A stretch of DNA of 64,000 nt from Agapetus fuscipes (Eukaryota; Arthropoda; Insecta; Trichoptera; Glossosomatidae): NCBI GenBank assembly GCA_951799405.1, contig OX637346.1, positions 8,331,215-8,395,214 of the forward strand. The letters run 5' to 3'. Numbering within the stretch: position 1 is the stretch's first letter; each line of letters begins with the position of its first letter. Below are positions 55,346 through 64,000 of the stretch, in pieces. The position numbers and the translations under genes were made by a program. Under the pieces are notes generated by a model. That model saw nothing but the letters and a program-made list of their open reading frames with translations, was not told the origin of the DNA and did not search any database.

Positions 55346-56077
55346 AATTATGATATTAGATACAACGTTTTTCTCATGATTTGACTAAAGCAACTTATTT
55401 AAGTGTATATATTACATGTTTTTGCTGTTATTCTAACCATTTTATGTAGACTTCGAATTTTTTCCACTTCATGAAGCAACAGATTGAAATAAAATCCATT
55501 ATTTTTTTTGTCTAACATCTATACGTATAATAGATATGATTACGCCAAGATTCACCATTGATTAAAACTTTAAAATGAAGAAGTTTGACGTTTATAATAT
55601 GTATCTGTACTTTAAAAAACAGCTTTTATTTATACCAACCATATGTGATACCTGGTAGGTATTCTTGTTTGCATTAGATTTTTATAATATCTGAAATCTC
55701 GGAAATTATCAATAATTCATCGTACATCGTAGAATATGTCTGCATCTAAAATAAGCAACCTGTTCTCAACTGTGCATTGAAACACTTAACAAAACACGCT
55801 ATTGTTGCATTAGTTTGTAAAGTTATTTCTGTACGCCTTATTGATTCCTTCACGGAAAGCGTTCAAGTTACTAGAATGCCAAGAGAAACCTGTAAACTAT
55901 GTATAACTTTGTTCTATAGCAGAGAAATCATCCATTTTAACTTGCATATTTTGTGAAGCTTATTTAAGTGCAGAATTTATTTAGAAAGTCATACTTGTTG
56001 CCTATCTTAAATAGAGAAGGCTAAAAATAAAAATTAAAGGAAGGCATTCATCCTTAATCGTCGTACAGAATGGGCGC
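55346..56077. other. AT-rich stretch, nothing recognised
   Basis: No supported frame or repeat. Confidence 0.5.
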
Positions 56078-56117
56078 CTCCTGAAGACGCTGCCCACGAC
56101 GATAACAAAACGTCGAG
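56078..56117 (+). ncRNA. Hammerhead-like motif HHR-f, decayed
   Basis: CTC (56078-56080) pairs with GAG (56115-56117); core CTGAAGA (56081-56087); an extra C; stem II GCT with AAC (one pair lost); AAAA in place of GAAA; short stem III ACGT; cleavage base C56114. Two G-to-A changes separate it from a regular motif. The GTAAGTCCTCCTACAATGGT that follows may be the element's own tail. Confidence 0.55.
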
Positions 56118-56194
56118 AATAATGTAAGTCCTCCTACAATGGTTCGTCAAATATACGGAAAGTGGTATAATTTATAAAAAATAAAAATATTATT

Positions 56195-56335
56195 TGACTC
56201 AAATTGCTAAGATATATCACATCTTATGCATGCCCACAAGCAGGCACGTATAAACTCTAACACATGAACTCTAAAATATGCTAACCCATACTGCAGCCTG
56301 CATGTGTACTTACAAGAAAATAAAACAAACTATAA
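56195..56335 (-). repeat. Repeat family A, partial, reverse
   Basis: GACTCAAATTGCTAAGATAT, ATGCATGCCCACAAGCAGGC and TGCATGTGTACTTACAAG. The 5' half is missing. Confidence 0.75.
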
Positions 56336-57149
56336 CTAACTTCACTGTTAAATAATTATTTTTCTCGGATATTAGACGAACCGTTTTGGAAGAACTTACA
56401 TAATGCAATATCAATTCGTTTAATATCCGAAAACAAAAATGCCTGACGGTGAAGTTACGTATACCTACAGTAATTTGTGAGTAATGTAATTTCTGCTTAA
56501 ACCTAAAAATGAAACAAATCTCGAATGGCAATACGTACTCGTGCCACGATTTATTAATAAATCAATTGTTTGTCGGAATGCTATACAAGGCGTAATTTTA
56601 AAGAAACATTTCACGTGTTATAATGACGTCGATACAAAATATTGATATTTATGTACGTAAAAGGCTTTGGAACAAAATGTGACGACCGTAAAGCGCCATT
56701 CACGTGCTCGACTAGAGAGTGCCGGCATTATGGGAACCAGTCACACGTAAATGTAATTATTAATTTAGCGACTAATTAATTAATCAATTAAATGATGAAT
56801 GCTGGAATTATTAATTATTCGAAAAGGCAGCGCCATTAGATACACATCCAGTCACACGCAAACGCCAAATTCAATGGAATAAATATTCAATAATCGTTAT
56901 GAATACACGAGTATCAAACACGGTTGAATTCCGCTTTGTGGGGAAAAATATTATTTTTCATTGTATTAACTTGTTCAAGAGGTGTTTTGAATACAAAATG
57001 TCATCATGATTGTGTAAAACAGTGGCTTACCTGCATTTTTGTTAGGTTTTTTAAAAAATGGACATTCACACATACAAAAAATGGGAAGCCAGGGGGGGGA
57101 AGTCTCGACGACCGTCGATAGACATAACCATATATATTTGAAGATAGGA
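56336..57149. other. Unassigned stretch with TAAT-rich block
   Basis: 56755-56820 is rich in TAATTA-type words (TAATTAATTAATCAATTAAA), which are homeodomain-type sites, beside a GC-richer conserved-looking segment (56690-56750). A regulatory role is a guess. Confidence 0.35.
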
Positions 57150-57232
57150 CGGAATAAAACATGTCGGCGTTTCAACAGCTGATACATTTCATATGGAACA
57201 GCGATCAGCTGTTCACAGACCGCTGGTGTCTA
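57150..57232. mobile_element. MITE family C copy, shortened
   Basis: GAATAAAACATGTCGGCGTT with AACAGCTGAT on the left; GATCAGCTGTTCACAGACCG on the right, inverted. Related to 51593-51718. Confidence 0.55.
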
Positions 57233-57534
57233 TAATTTCTTCTCGAAAATGACGTAAGCGAGTTGAAAACTTGAAGTGGAATAAATGCCCAATTTGTGAA
57301 ACATAACTCTGTAATTTACAAAAATATATCTTTAAATGATTAAACAATACATTTCTTCAAATAATTTTTGGGAAATTTTCATACGTCTACGGGTCTACGC
57401 TCGTAAGCAATTTATTCTTATTTTTCAACTTCTTCCTGCGTTTCTTTCTGCGTTTCTTCAACTTTTTCAAGCGATATATATATATATATATACATATAAA
57501 TATCAGGCTAATTTATTTTTAATTACACATGATA

Positions 57535-58330
57535 AGAGAGCGCCGTTTTTGTGTGTGTCACACCTCAAGGGCCCTCTCCGATCACGGATAAGACTTTTTG
57601 AAAAGGTGCGTCTTGAGAGCTCCGCGAAATATACCCATAGATTTGGAGTTCTTCACTCCGGGTGGCAGTCTGTTCCACTCCACCGGACCCGCAACACAGA
57701 AAGCACGGTCTCCAAAATTTGTACGGATCTGACGGTGCGGCTGAACCAAATTGATTGCACCATCGCCCGCAGATCTGAGTGTCTGCCTCCTAACACCCAT
57801 CTCAACAGGCGAAATCATGTCAGTCAGATAAGGTGGAGCCAAGCCATTGATGGCTTTATATACCATCAGACAAACACGGTAGACCACCCTCTCCGGGAAA
57901 CGAAGCCAGTGTAGTTTTTTTAACAGCGGAGTGATGTGAGCGAATTTGGATATCCCGAATATGAGCCTTGCTGCTGAATTTAACACAGATTGAAAGCGGT
58001 TGAAATGCTTCTTTGGCTGACCACTATAAAGCGTTGAGCAATAATCAATCCGAGACATCACAAACGCACTCACCAGGGTCTTAACCGCATCTGACGGAAG
58101 ACACTTTCTAATCGCCTTTATTTGGCGCAGTGAAAAAAAGGAGGAAGCTATTGTGGCATCTATTTGCCTTTCCAATGTCAGGTTCCGATCCAGTAAGATT
58201 CCTAGAAGTCTCACCGAATCGGAAGGCTGGAATAGCTTGTGGAATCTATTTATTTTCACAGATCACAGTCAACCAGCTCTAATCTTTAAAGTTAAATCTA
58301 TTAAAATTTCTAGTCAAATCTTGGACTTGA
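57535..58330 (-). pseudogene. CR1/L2-like LINE: reverse transcriptase C-terminal part plus 3' end
   Basis: An open minus-strand frame (58259-57582, 225 residues) reads RLLGILLDRNLTL, FSLRQIKAIRKCLPSDAVKT, AFVMSRIDYCSTLYSG, FQSVLNSAARLIFG, PLLKKLHWLRFPERVVYRV, NGLAPPYLTDM and ends THLFKKSYP. This is the thumb and C-terminus of a CR1/L2/Rex-type RT. The element is 5' truncated near 58330, next to a family A scrap. Its short 3' UTR (57582-57535) is shared with SINE-2. The frame still being open suggests a fairly recent insertion. Confidence 0.9.
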
Positions 58331-58334
58331 AGTA

Positions 58335-58395
58335 AGGGTATCTATTATCTTAGTTGCAACGATATATTCAAATTTACGATGCATGTTAAATGATG
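58335..58395 (-). repeat. Repeat family A, tail fragment
   Basis: TCTATTATCTTAGTTGCAAC followed by GATGCATGTTAAATG. Confidence 0.6.
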
Positions 58396-58917
58396 AAAGT
58401 TAACATTTTAAATTTGAAAATCTTAGCCGCCAACATTGAATACCAATCACCATATCAATTATAACTAAAAAAAATGAAACACCTCCTCTGTTGTAGGAGA
58501 AATTTCATAAACTTATCTGTTATGCTTTGGGTAAGAGACTTCTGAATAATAATTCGCTAATAAAGGGGACTATGTGCGATTTGCAAAGCATACCACGATA
58601 TCGTCACACCACAAGGCTCCTCATTTAGCTGGTGTGCAAAAGTTTTTAGCGCAAAATGAGTGGACCCATTCGGTGTGAGCTGGGGCATTAAATCTCCCAA
58701 AACAACGACGCCTAAACGAGAGTTGGTGCATGCCCGCCATACAGATGCCGGCATTACAATAATTTCACAATTTACATGACTGGATGAGGACTTCCTGCTG
58801 ACCGTATTTTTTTAATCCTAATCTGATGTGATGAAAGTTTGGAAATTATGGTTTATAAAACAGTACTCCAAAGAATTTAAAACTAAGTTTTTTTTTATCA
58901 TTTTATCATAGAAAGAA
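58396..58917. other. Unassigned stretch with an unsupported frame
   Basis: The minus frame at 58557-58754 (VWRACTNSRLGVVVLGDLMP) looks less repetitive than its surroundings but matches nothing I recognise. Confidence 0.35.
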
Positions 58918-59192
58918 TGAATGATGAAAAACTAAGAAAGTGTATAAACAGAGGAAATGTGGGAGAGGATTAAGAGAAAAGGGACGACCGTGAAAAGTAT
59001 GGATGGATCAGGTTGGTGAAATTGGGAAATTATGGACAGGGATGTACAAAGCGAATGTAAGAGAAGGAATTGAATGAAAAGGTGATGGATGTGAATGTAT
59101 TGATAGAAAATGTAAGGATAGGAAAAAATTGGAGGCGAATTTACAAAAGCTCTGGACACCCCTAGCAGAATGGCGACAGAGTTACAGTTACA
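58918..59192 (+). pseudogene. RTE-like LINE 3' end, decayed
   Basis: GAATGATGAAAAACTAAGAA, then GAGAAAAGGGACGACCGTGA (RGK/RGRP-type), AAAGTATGGATGGATCAGGT and finally CAGAATGGCGACAGAGTTAC, the forward form of the 3' end at 9.53 and 39.85 kb. Frames are broken. The tail TTACAGTTACA matches the tandem tail at 39.85 kb. Confidence 0.75.
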
Positions 59193-59332
59193 TTTAAAAC
59201 TCTTGAGAGAGTGCAATTTATTTACTTATTTTGGTCTTAACCTGATGAAAGGTTAGATTACAAATGAGTACGCTAGTTGATATGGTAACATAGTTAAACT
59301 TGTAATAATTACTGTCAAGTTCCTTTAGTAAT

Positions 59333-59942
59333 ACGTTGGTATGAAGCTGACCCCCACTCTCTTGTGGTTCACTCAATTGCCATTTTTTTTCAGGGTTTCA
59401 GGGAAAAGTGGCGGGAGATGCAAGGTTGTGTCTGCTTGTGGGCATACACTAAATATGAGCTTTAAATGTCAATATATTGTTATGTAAATAGTAGATTAAT
59501 ATAGGTGTACATTGTAGGTAGTGATAGTTATTATAGTATTATGTCAAAAGTAGATTAATGTAGGTGTGCACCGTAGGTAGCAATAATTATAGGCCTAAAA
59601 AATCTAGAAATTTAATGATCCTTTTGTACTCTTGAAGTTGGTAGAATGTTCGAGAGCTTTGATGGCAAATTATTCACTAGAGACTTCTATCTGCGAAGTA
59701 TGTAAGGCGTAATGTTGATTGTTGAGTGCACCTAGTCAGTGAGATAGTTGCCTTTGATTGAAGAGTGTAAGCGATACTGAACTGTGAAAATAAATTTGAG
59801 TTACTAAAAGTGTTTAAAATAAAAATAAATTGTAAAAATAAATTAATTAAAAATGAAGATCCTGAAAGAACACCTGTATGCTTTAATTTAAAGACTTTCC
59901 GAACCCAAAAACACCACAATATCTTTGCGAGTTAGATTATAA
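59333..59942 (+). repeat. Repeat family A, split by a probable solo LTR
   Basis: 59333-59477 carries the front (ACGTTGGTATGAAGCTGACC) to AAATGTCAATATAT, with the middle shortened. ATATCTTTGCGAGTTAGATT resumes at 59919. The interval is a 441-bp insertion. Confidence 0.75.
59478..59918 (+). mobile_element. Probable solo LTR (TG...CA, ATAT duplication)
   Basis: The insert begins TGTTATGTAAATAG and ends AACACCACA and is flanked by ATAT on both sides (59474-59477, 59919-59922). TG...CA ends and a 4-bp ATAT duplication are typical of Ty3-type LTR retroelements of insects. A 60-bp stretch is duplicated near the start (TAGATTAATATAGGTGTACA and TAGATTAATGTAGGTGTGCA). AATAAA occurs near 59790-59850. 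No internal coding region remains. Confidence 0.65.
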
Positions 59943-60647
59943 AGGGATTTTAACTCAGCGTTAAAGCTATTGTTGGTGTTCGGCTTATTCCGGCCAAGGT
60001 ACGGTCCAATTAGAATAAAAAGAAGATCATTTTAATGGGCTTAAACCAAATAATGTATCTAGGTAAATCTGCATCAAATCACAAATGAACTGCATCCGAT
60101 ACCGAACTCCATACAGTTATAGATTTCCTTATACATTGGTAATCAATTCTCATGAACTCTGGTTGTGGAGATCGAGTGACCTTTGAGGTTTAGCGAGCCC
60201 ACCACTTGCTCAATTGGACTGAGGCTGTTTGCCCTCTGCTCGTAGGCTGTATTGCTGTTGACGTATTATTATATCTGTTGTTGACTTAGTCTATGCCGAA
60301 TTCATCAATATTGAATTAGAACCTGAGATACCTGATATGAATTTAGTTAATATCGATGTGTAAATATTAGTACAAATTAATAGCAGATTGTTGGAAATAT
60401 ATTTTTAAGAATTCTTAGTAAGCAGGCCTTTGTGATTGAACAAAATGTGGTTTACCAAGACTTTGCTGATTCAAAAACTGACTGGAAAATATTTTTAATC
60501 ATTCTCCGCTTCCAAAAAATATATTTTAATATTTTTGGCACAGCAAAAAATGTGAACCTGCTCGTTTGGAAACAAGAATAATTTTCTAGTCAAATCTATT
60601 TATTTTCAGAGGGCTGTCTACTTACACACTGTATTTTACTAGTGAAT
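59943..60647. other. Unassigned stretch
   Basis: Nothing recognised. Confidence 0.45.
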
Positions 60648-60900
60648 CTAATCTAAATCTAAATCTAAGCTGCAAAGATATGTATCATTTGAGATTTACA
60701 TTAAATGCATTCCCACAATCAGACACGCATAATTTCGCGCTCACACATGCCGCATGTGGATCTACAATATAAAAAACCCAATCTCAAATGGAAATAAGCC
60801 CTGCAACTCTTGCCGACCTTCCCTGAAACAGGGGTGACATTGGCAAAGTGAACCATTTTTTACAGTATGGGTGGTCAACCTCATACCAACCTATCAGTCA
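60648..60900 (-). repeat. Repeat family A, full reverse copy
   Basis: The tail array AATCTAATCTAAATCTAAAT leads into AAGCTGCAAAGATATG and the copy runs to CCAACCTATCAGTCAA. Very close to the 43.66- and 62.55-kb copies. Confidence 0.92.
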
Positions 60901-61857
60901 ATAATTTTCAATAACTTTGTGAATACATTAATTTAAAATTGTATCACTCGAGGATTGTTTTCCAGAGTCTGTTACCATGGCCCATCAAAGTTGGAACTTC
61001 CTTATGTTTTGCTCATATCTTTAAAGGTCTTCGCTGAAGAAGCCCATCAAATGTATGGGCAAAACATATCAAGGATTTAGCTCCGATAGACTGTGACAAT
61101 ATACCCTAGAAAACAACCCTCCAATGTTAAACACCGTCTGTGAAAACCTAAAAGTACAAATAAAAGTTTGTATGTTTAGTTTTTGAACGTGGAAATGTGT
61201 ATCATGAATTTTACAAAATTCGCAAATAAATAAAGAATGGTCATTGAGCAAACGTTATTTGCTCTCGGAAATAACTTTTACTGTTAAGTATTTAAATTCA
61301 TGTAGTGAGTGAGAATGTATGCATAGAGATGTTCAAAGAAACTGTGTTCCCAAAAAGGCGCTCGGAACGAAAATGAATGTCTTGTCGCAAGACAATAAGT
61401 ACGCCGGAAAAAAAACTCAAAAGAAATGCGAGTCAACTAAAAAGTCGTATTTTAAAGGTCATTTGGATGGCTATATTGTATGTACTTCTTTTGTAGGTCA
61501 GGACCGTGACATTGATATGGAAATTCGGAAAATAATCGACCTTGACAGTCACATTCTTTCATATCCACCATGTTAAATATTTTGTTATAATAATTCGTTG
61601 AATTTCAAGATTTCTTGTGTATTTTTGTCGAAGTATAAAATATTATTTAAATTTCATACTAAGAAGAAAAAAAGTGTACATAGGTCTTTTTTTAATTTAA
61701 ATTACGTTTTCTTAGTAAAGGAGATTTACCCCTACGCCAAATTCGTAGAAAAATAATTTCATAAAAAAGCGTGGTTATTTCTTTAAGTAGGTACCTATAC
61801 TGTAAGCTTTCACCAAAAAAAATGACCTTGTTTATCTAACTATTTTTTACTCATGCT
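60901..61857. other. Unassigned stretch
   Basis: The 85-codon frame at 61319-61576 is Lys-rich with no recognised domain. A hammerhead-like scrap at 61031-61075 is discussed under rejected items. Confidence 0.4.
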
Positions 61858-61962
61858 TCAGATTACCTTCAGAAAGGAACTGAAGACACTACTTTTCTCT
61901 AGAAGCCATGGCGCCCTTGAGATGGTCCTGGACCATTAAATGGCGCCACAGGAAAGAAATCA

Positions 61963-61993
<31 letters not shown>

Positions 61994-61995
61994 TG
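61858..61995 (+). pseudogene. CR1-like LINE C-terminus with (ATC)n tail
   Basis: A frame reads QITFRKELKTLLFSRSHGAL and stops, like the F-K-x-x-L-K-T-x-L-F C-terminus of CR1/L2 proteins. About 55 bases later comes CATCATCATCATCATCAT (61965-61994), the microsatellite tail usual for this clade. Confidence 0.7.
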
Positions 61996-62004
61996 CTGAA
62001 AAAT

Positions 62005-62195
62005 AAATGTTGAATTTAGCCGATGTCACTCCTGTTTCAAGGAGATGCGGAAAGACTTACAGAGTGTACATTCATTTGACATTTCAGTTAAGTTTTGCAA
62101 GTTCATCATGTTTAAACTTTAATGTACACTTGTTTAGTCGTGTTGGTGTATTTAATATGAATCATAAATTTTACTACACATTTTTATCTTAGGTA
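62005..62195 (+). repeat. Repeat family A, diverged, 5'-truncated
   Basis: GATGTCACTCCTGTTTCAAG through AATATGAATCATAAATTTTA to TTTATCTTAGG. Confidence 0.7.
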
Positions 62196-62548
62196 ATATA
62201 TTGCAGACCTGCTAGGATGTTGAGATATTCAGATGGTTCTGAAATAGCTCTAGATAAACGTAAAATAGAACGACAACCTGTATAGAAAAAAAATAGATAA
62301 AGATAAAAGAGAACAATCCCCAAACTGGGAATTTGGCTGGGTAGAGCTGTGGAATTGTTTGGAAATTCCGAATTCTGAATTGATGCAGCGATCTTGTATG
62401 AACGACACCTGGGAAATGTATTTTTTCTTTTGTTACCCCGTTACAGGTTAAATTTCATGATTCGACTTTTCCTTGCGATCTCTTCCCTGCAAATTAATTC
62501 AGCGCTCGCTGGGAAAACGTAAAAAGTAAATTTCAGGAATTGTTTAAA
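62196..62548. other. Unassigned stretch
   Basis: Nothing recognised. Confidence 0.45.
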
Positions 62549-62806
62549 TGTCTAATCTAATCTAATTTAAGCTGCAAAGATATATATCATTTAAGATTTA
62601 TACTAAATGCATTCCCACAAGCAGGTATGTATAATTTCGCGCTAACACATGCCGCATGTGGACCTACAATATAAAAACCCAATCTCAAATGAACATAAGC
62701 CTTGCAACTCTTGCCGTCCTTCCCTGAAACAGGGGTGACATTGGCAAAGTGAACCAATTTTTATATTATGGGTGGTCAGCCGCATAACAACCTATAAGTC
62801 AAGGAA
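62549..62806 (-). repeat. Repeat family A, full reverse copy
   Basis: TCTAATCTAATCTAATTTAA (tandem tail) to CCTATAAGTCAAGGAACATA. The downstream CATGACAAATTACATTTTTA is shared with the flank of the 13.5-kb copy. Confidence 0.92.
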
Positions 62807-62948
62807 CATACATGACAAATTACATTTTTAAAATCAATAAATTATGTGAGGTTGGGAATTTTTGAACATCGGAGCACCTGCGTTCATGAATGAAAATTGA
62901 TTTTCTCCGAATTTAGAATCTTAAAATAAAGTTGAAGATCGCTATTAA

Positions 62949-63642
62949 GGCGTGTTATAAAGCTAAATCTGCTATTTTTGTTTCTTACACTTTATGGTCT
63001 TAACAAAATAGTTACAGTAATGAAAAAAATCAAGCATGTTTATTAATTTTTTATCTTAATTATTAAGTTTGAACAAAATATATAACTTAAGAATTGCAAC
63101 CACAAAAAAATATTTAAAAAAACGCGTTTTGTTTACATTTTTAGCTTTTTTTTCGTGTGTACTGTATTTTGGAATTTATTTTTGCTTTTTAATTACAGAA
63201 CTATACATTGTTTAGGTTCCGAACTTAACATTTTTTTTATAATGTCAATAGTTTTTGAGTAAATATGGAAAAACTGAAACTAATAAATGAATAAAATTTT
63301 AATTAAATCAAAGAACACAGTTTTTCTATATTTACTCAAAAACTATTGACATTATAAAAAAATATTAAGTACGGAACCTAAACAATGTATAGTTCTGTAA
63401 TTAAAAAGCAAAAAAAAAATCCAAAATACAGCGCACACGAAAAAAAAGCTAAAAATTTAAAAAAGACGCGTTTTTTTAAATATTTTTTTGTGGTGGCAAT
63501 TCTTAAGTTATATATTTTGTTCAAGTTTTATAATTAAGATAACAAATAAATAAACATGCTTGATTTTTCATTACTGTAACTATTTTGCTAAGCCCATCAA
63601 GTGTGAGAAACAAAAATGGCAGATTTAGCTTTATAGCACGCC
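62949..63642. mobile_element. 694-bp fold-back element with TTAA flanks
   Basis: Almost the whole element is one inverted repeat: 62949-63276 pairs with 63318-63642, leaving a loop of about 41 nt. The arms are roughly 90% identical by eye and start GGCGTGTTATAAAGCTAAAT. TTAA lies at both ends (62945-62948, 63643-63646), as in piggyBac-type insertions, although the terminus is not the classical CCC. No coding capacity. Read-through transcripts would form a long double-stranded hairpin. Confidence 0.85.
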
Positions 63643-63646
63643 TTAA

Positions 63647-64000
63647 GAGGGAAGACTTGCTTCGTTTAAAACTTTGTGATGATGACGTCTTCAACCCCCG
63701 TGTACATTTAGATGTGTATTTTTATTAACTGTAGGCTGCGGATGAACCATGGTTTGCTGTATTAGAATAGCGTTGTTATGTTAGAAGGTAGTAGTAAGTA
63801 AAAATGAAAATGTAAAGGTTTCTGGAGCTCTTTAGCATAGTACACGAACTTTCTAGAATATTTATATAGGTTATAAATATGCCATATTAGTCTCTAGACA
63901 CTACCTTAATGTTGGTATATGAGGCGAGTTTCTCAGGAGCACAGCAGGTTCATCTGCTGTCATTAAAAAGTGAAAGACAAGTTTTCAAAATATATTTTCT
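63647..64000. other. Unassigned stretch to the window end
   Basis: Nothing recognised. Confidence 0.45.

Noticed and set aside
57240..57285. Hammerhead-like scrap related to the 40.04-kb one
   Set aside because: CTTC/GAAG could be stem I, but the core reads TCGAAAA and stem III is incomplete. It may be the same decayed family but does not meet the standard.
57336..57914. A 192-codon plus-strand open frame
   Set aside because: Its second half is the antisense of the reverse transcriptase frame at 57582-58259, and the first half is AT-rich unassigned sequence.
61029..61076. CTGAAGA followed by a GCCCAT/ATGGGC stem, hammerhead-like
   Set aside because: GAAA is replaced by AAAA, stem III does not pair and stem I is offset by two bases. 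It could be chance or a very old copy.
61965..61994. (ATC)n array as an independent microsatellite or CRISPR-like array
   Set aside because: It directly follows a CR1-like C-terminus and fits that clade's 3' tail. There are no spacers between the units.

Overview
This window looks like non-coding, repeat-packed DNA from an animal nuclear genome, most likely an insect or another arthropod. It is strongly AT-rich, has no bacterial gene organisation, and its longest open frames are transposon remains or antisense shadows of them. I found no intact host protein-coding gene. What can be read is a dense, nested layer of mobile elements separated by AT-rich sequence that I could not assign.

Layout. 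The commonest component is one short repeat, called family A here. It has about 28 copies in both orientations, with variable 5' truncation and an (AGATT)n-like tail, and reads as a retroposon. Three tRNA-headed SINE families accompany it: SINE-1 at 10.7, 24.0, 29.5, 32.6, 34.4 and 50.4 kb; SINE-2 at 0.2, 30.3, 31.8 and 55.1 kb, one copy of which carries a 5S rRNA head; and SINE-3 at 38.0 and 49.0 kb. LINE 3' ends are scattered throughout. A CR1/L2-like reverse transcriptase end at 57.5-58.3 kb shares its 3' tail with SINE-2 and is its likely driver. RTE-like ends lie at 9.5, 26.9, 35.8, 43.9, 54.2 and 58.9 kb. DNA transposons include a deleted pogo/Tigger-like element (18.0-20.1 kb), a GC-rich PIF/Harbinger-like tandem with a MADF-domain frame (33.1-34.2 kb), a 694-bp fold-back element (62.9-63.6 kb) and several MITE families. 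A probable solo LTR lies at 59.5-59.9 kb.

The most interesting signal is a set of hammerhead-ribozyme motifs at 3.5, 8.2, 52.0, 52.15, 54.35 and 56.1 kb, with a decayed copy at 40.75 kb. The core is kept, while stem I, stem II and a self-complementary stem III differ between copies with base pairing preserved. At least two lie in tiny insertions of 105 and 241 bp flanked by 16- and 12-bp direct repeats. They therefore look like miniature, Penelope-type ribozyme-bearing retroelements. One sits inside a family A copy and one inside an RTE-like LINE end, which gives a relative order of insertion.

The calls rest on reading the sequence. Element boundaries are approximate unless a terminal repeat or target duplication is stated. 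Family names come from recognised motifs, not from searches.
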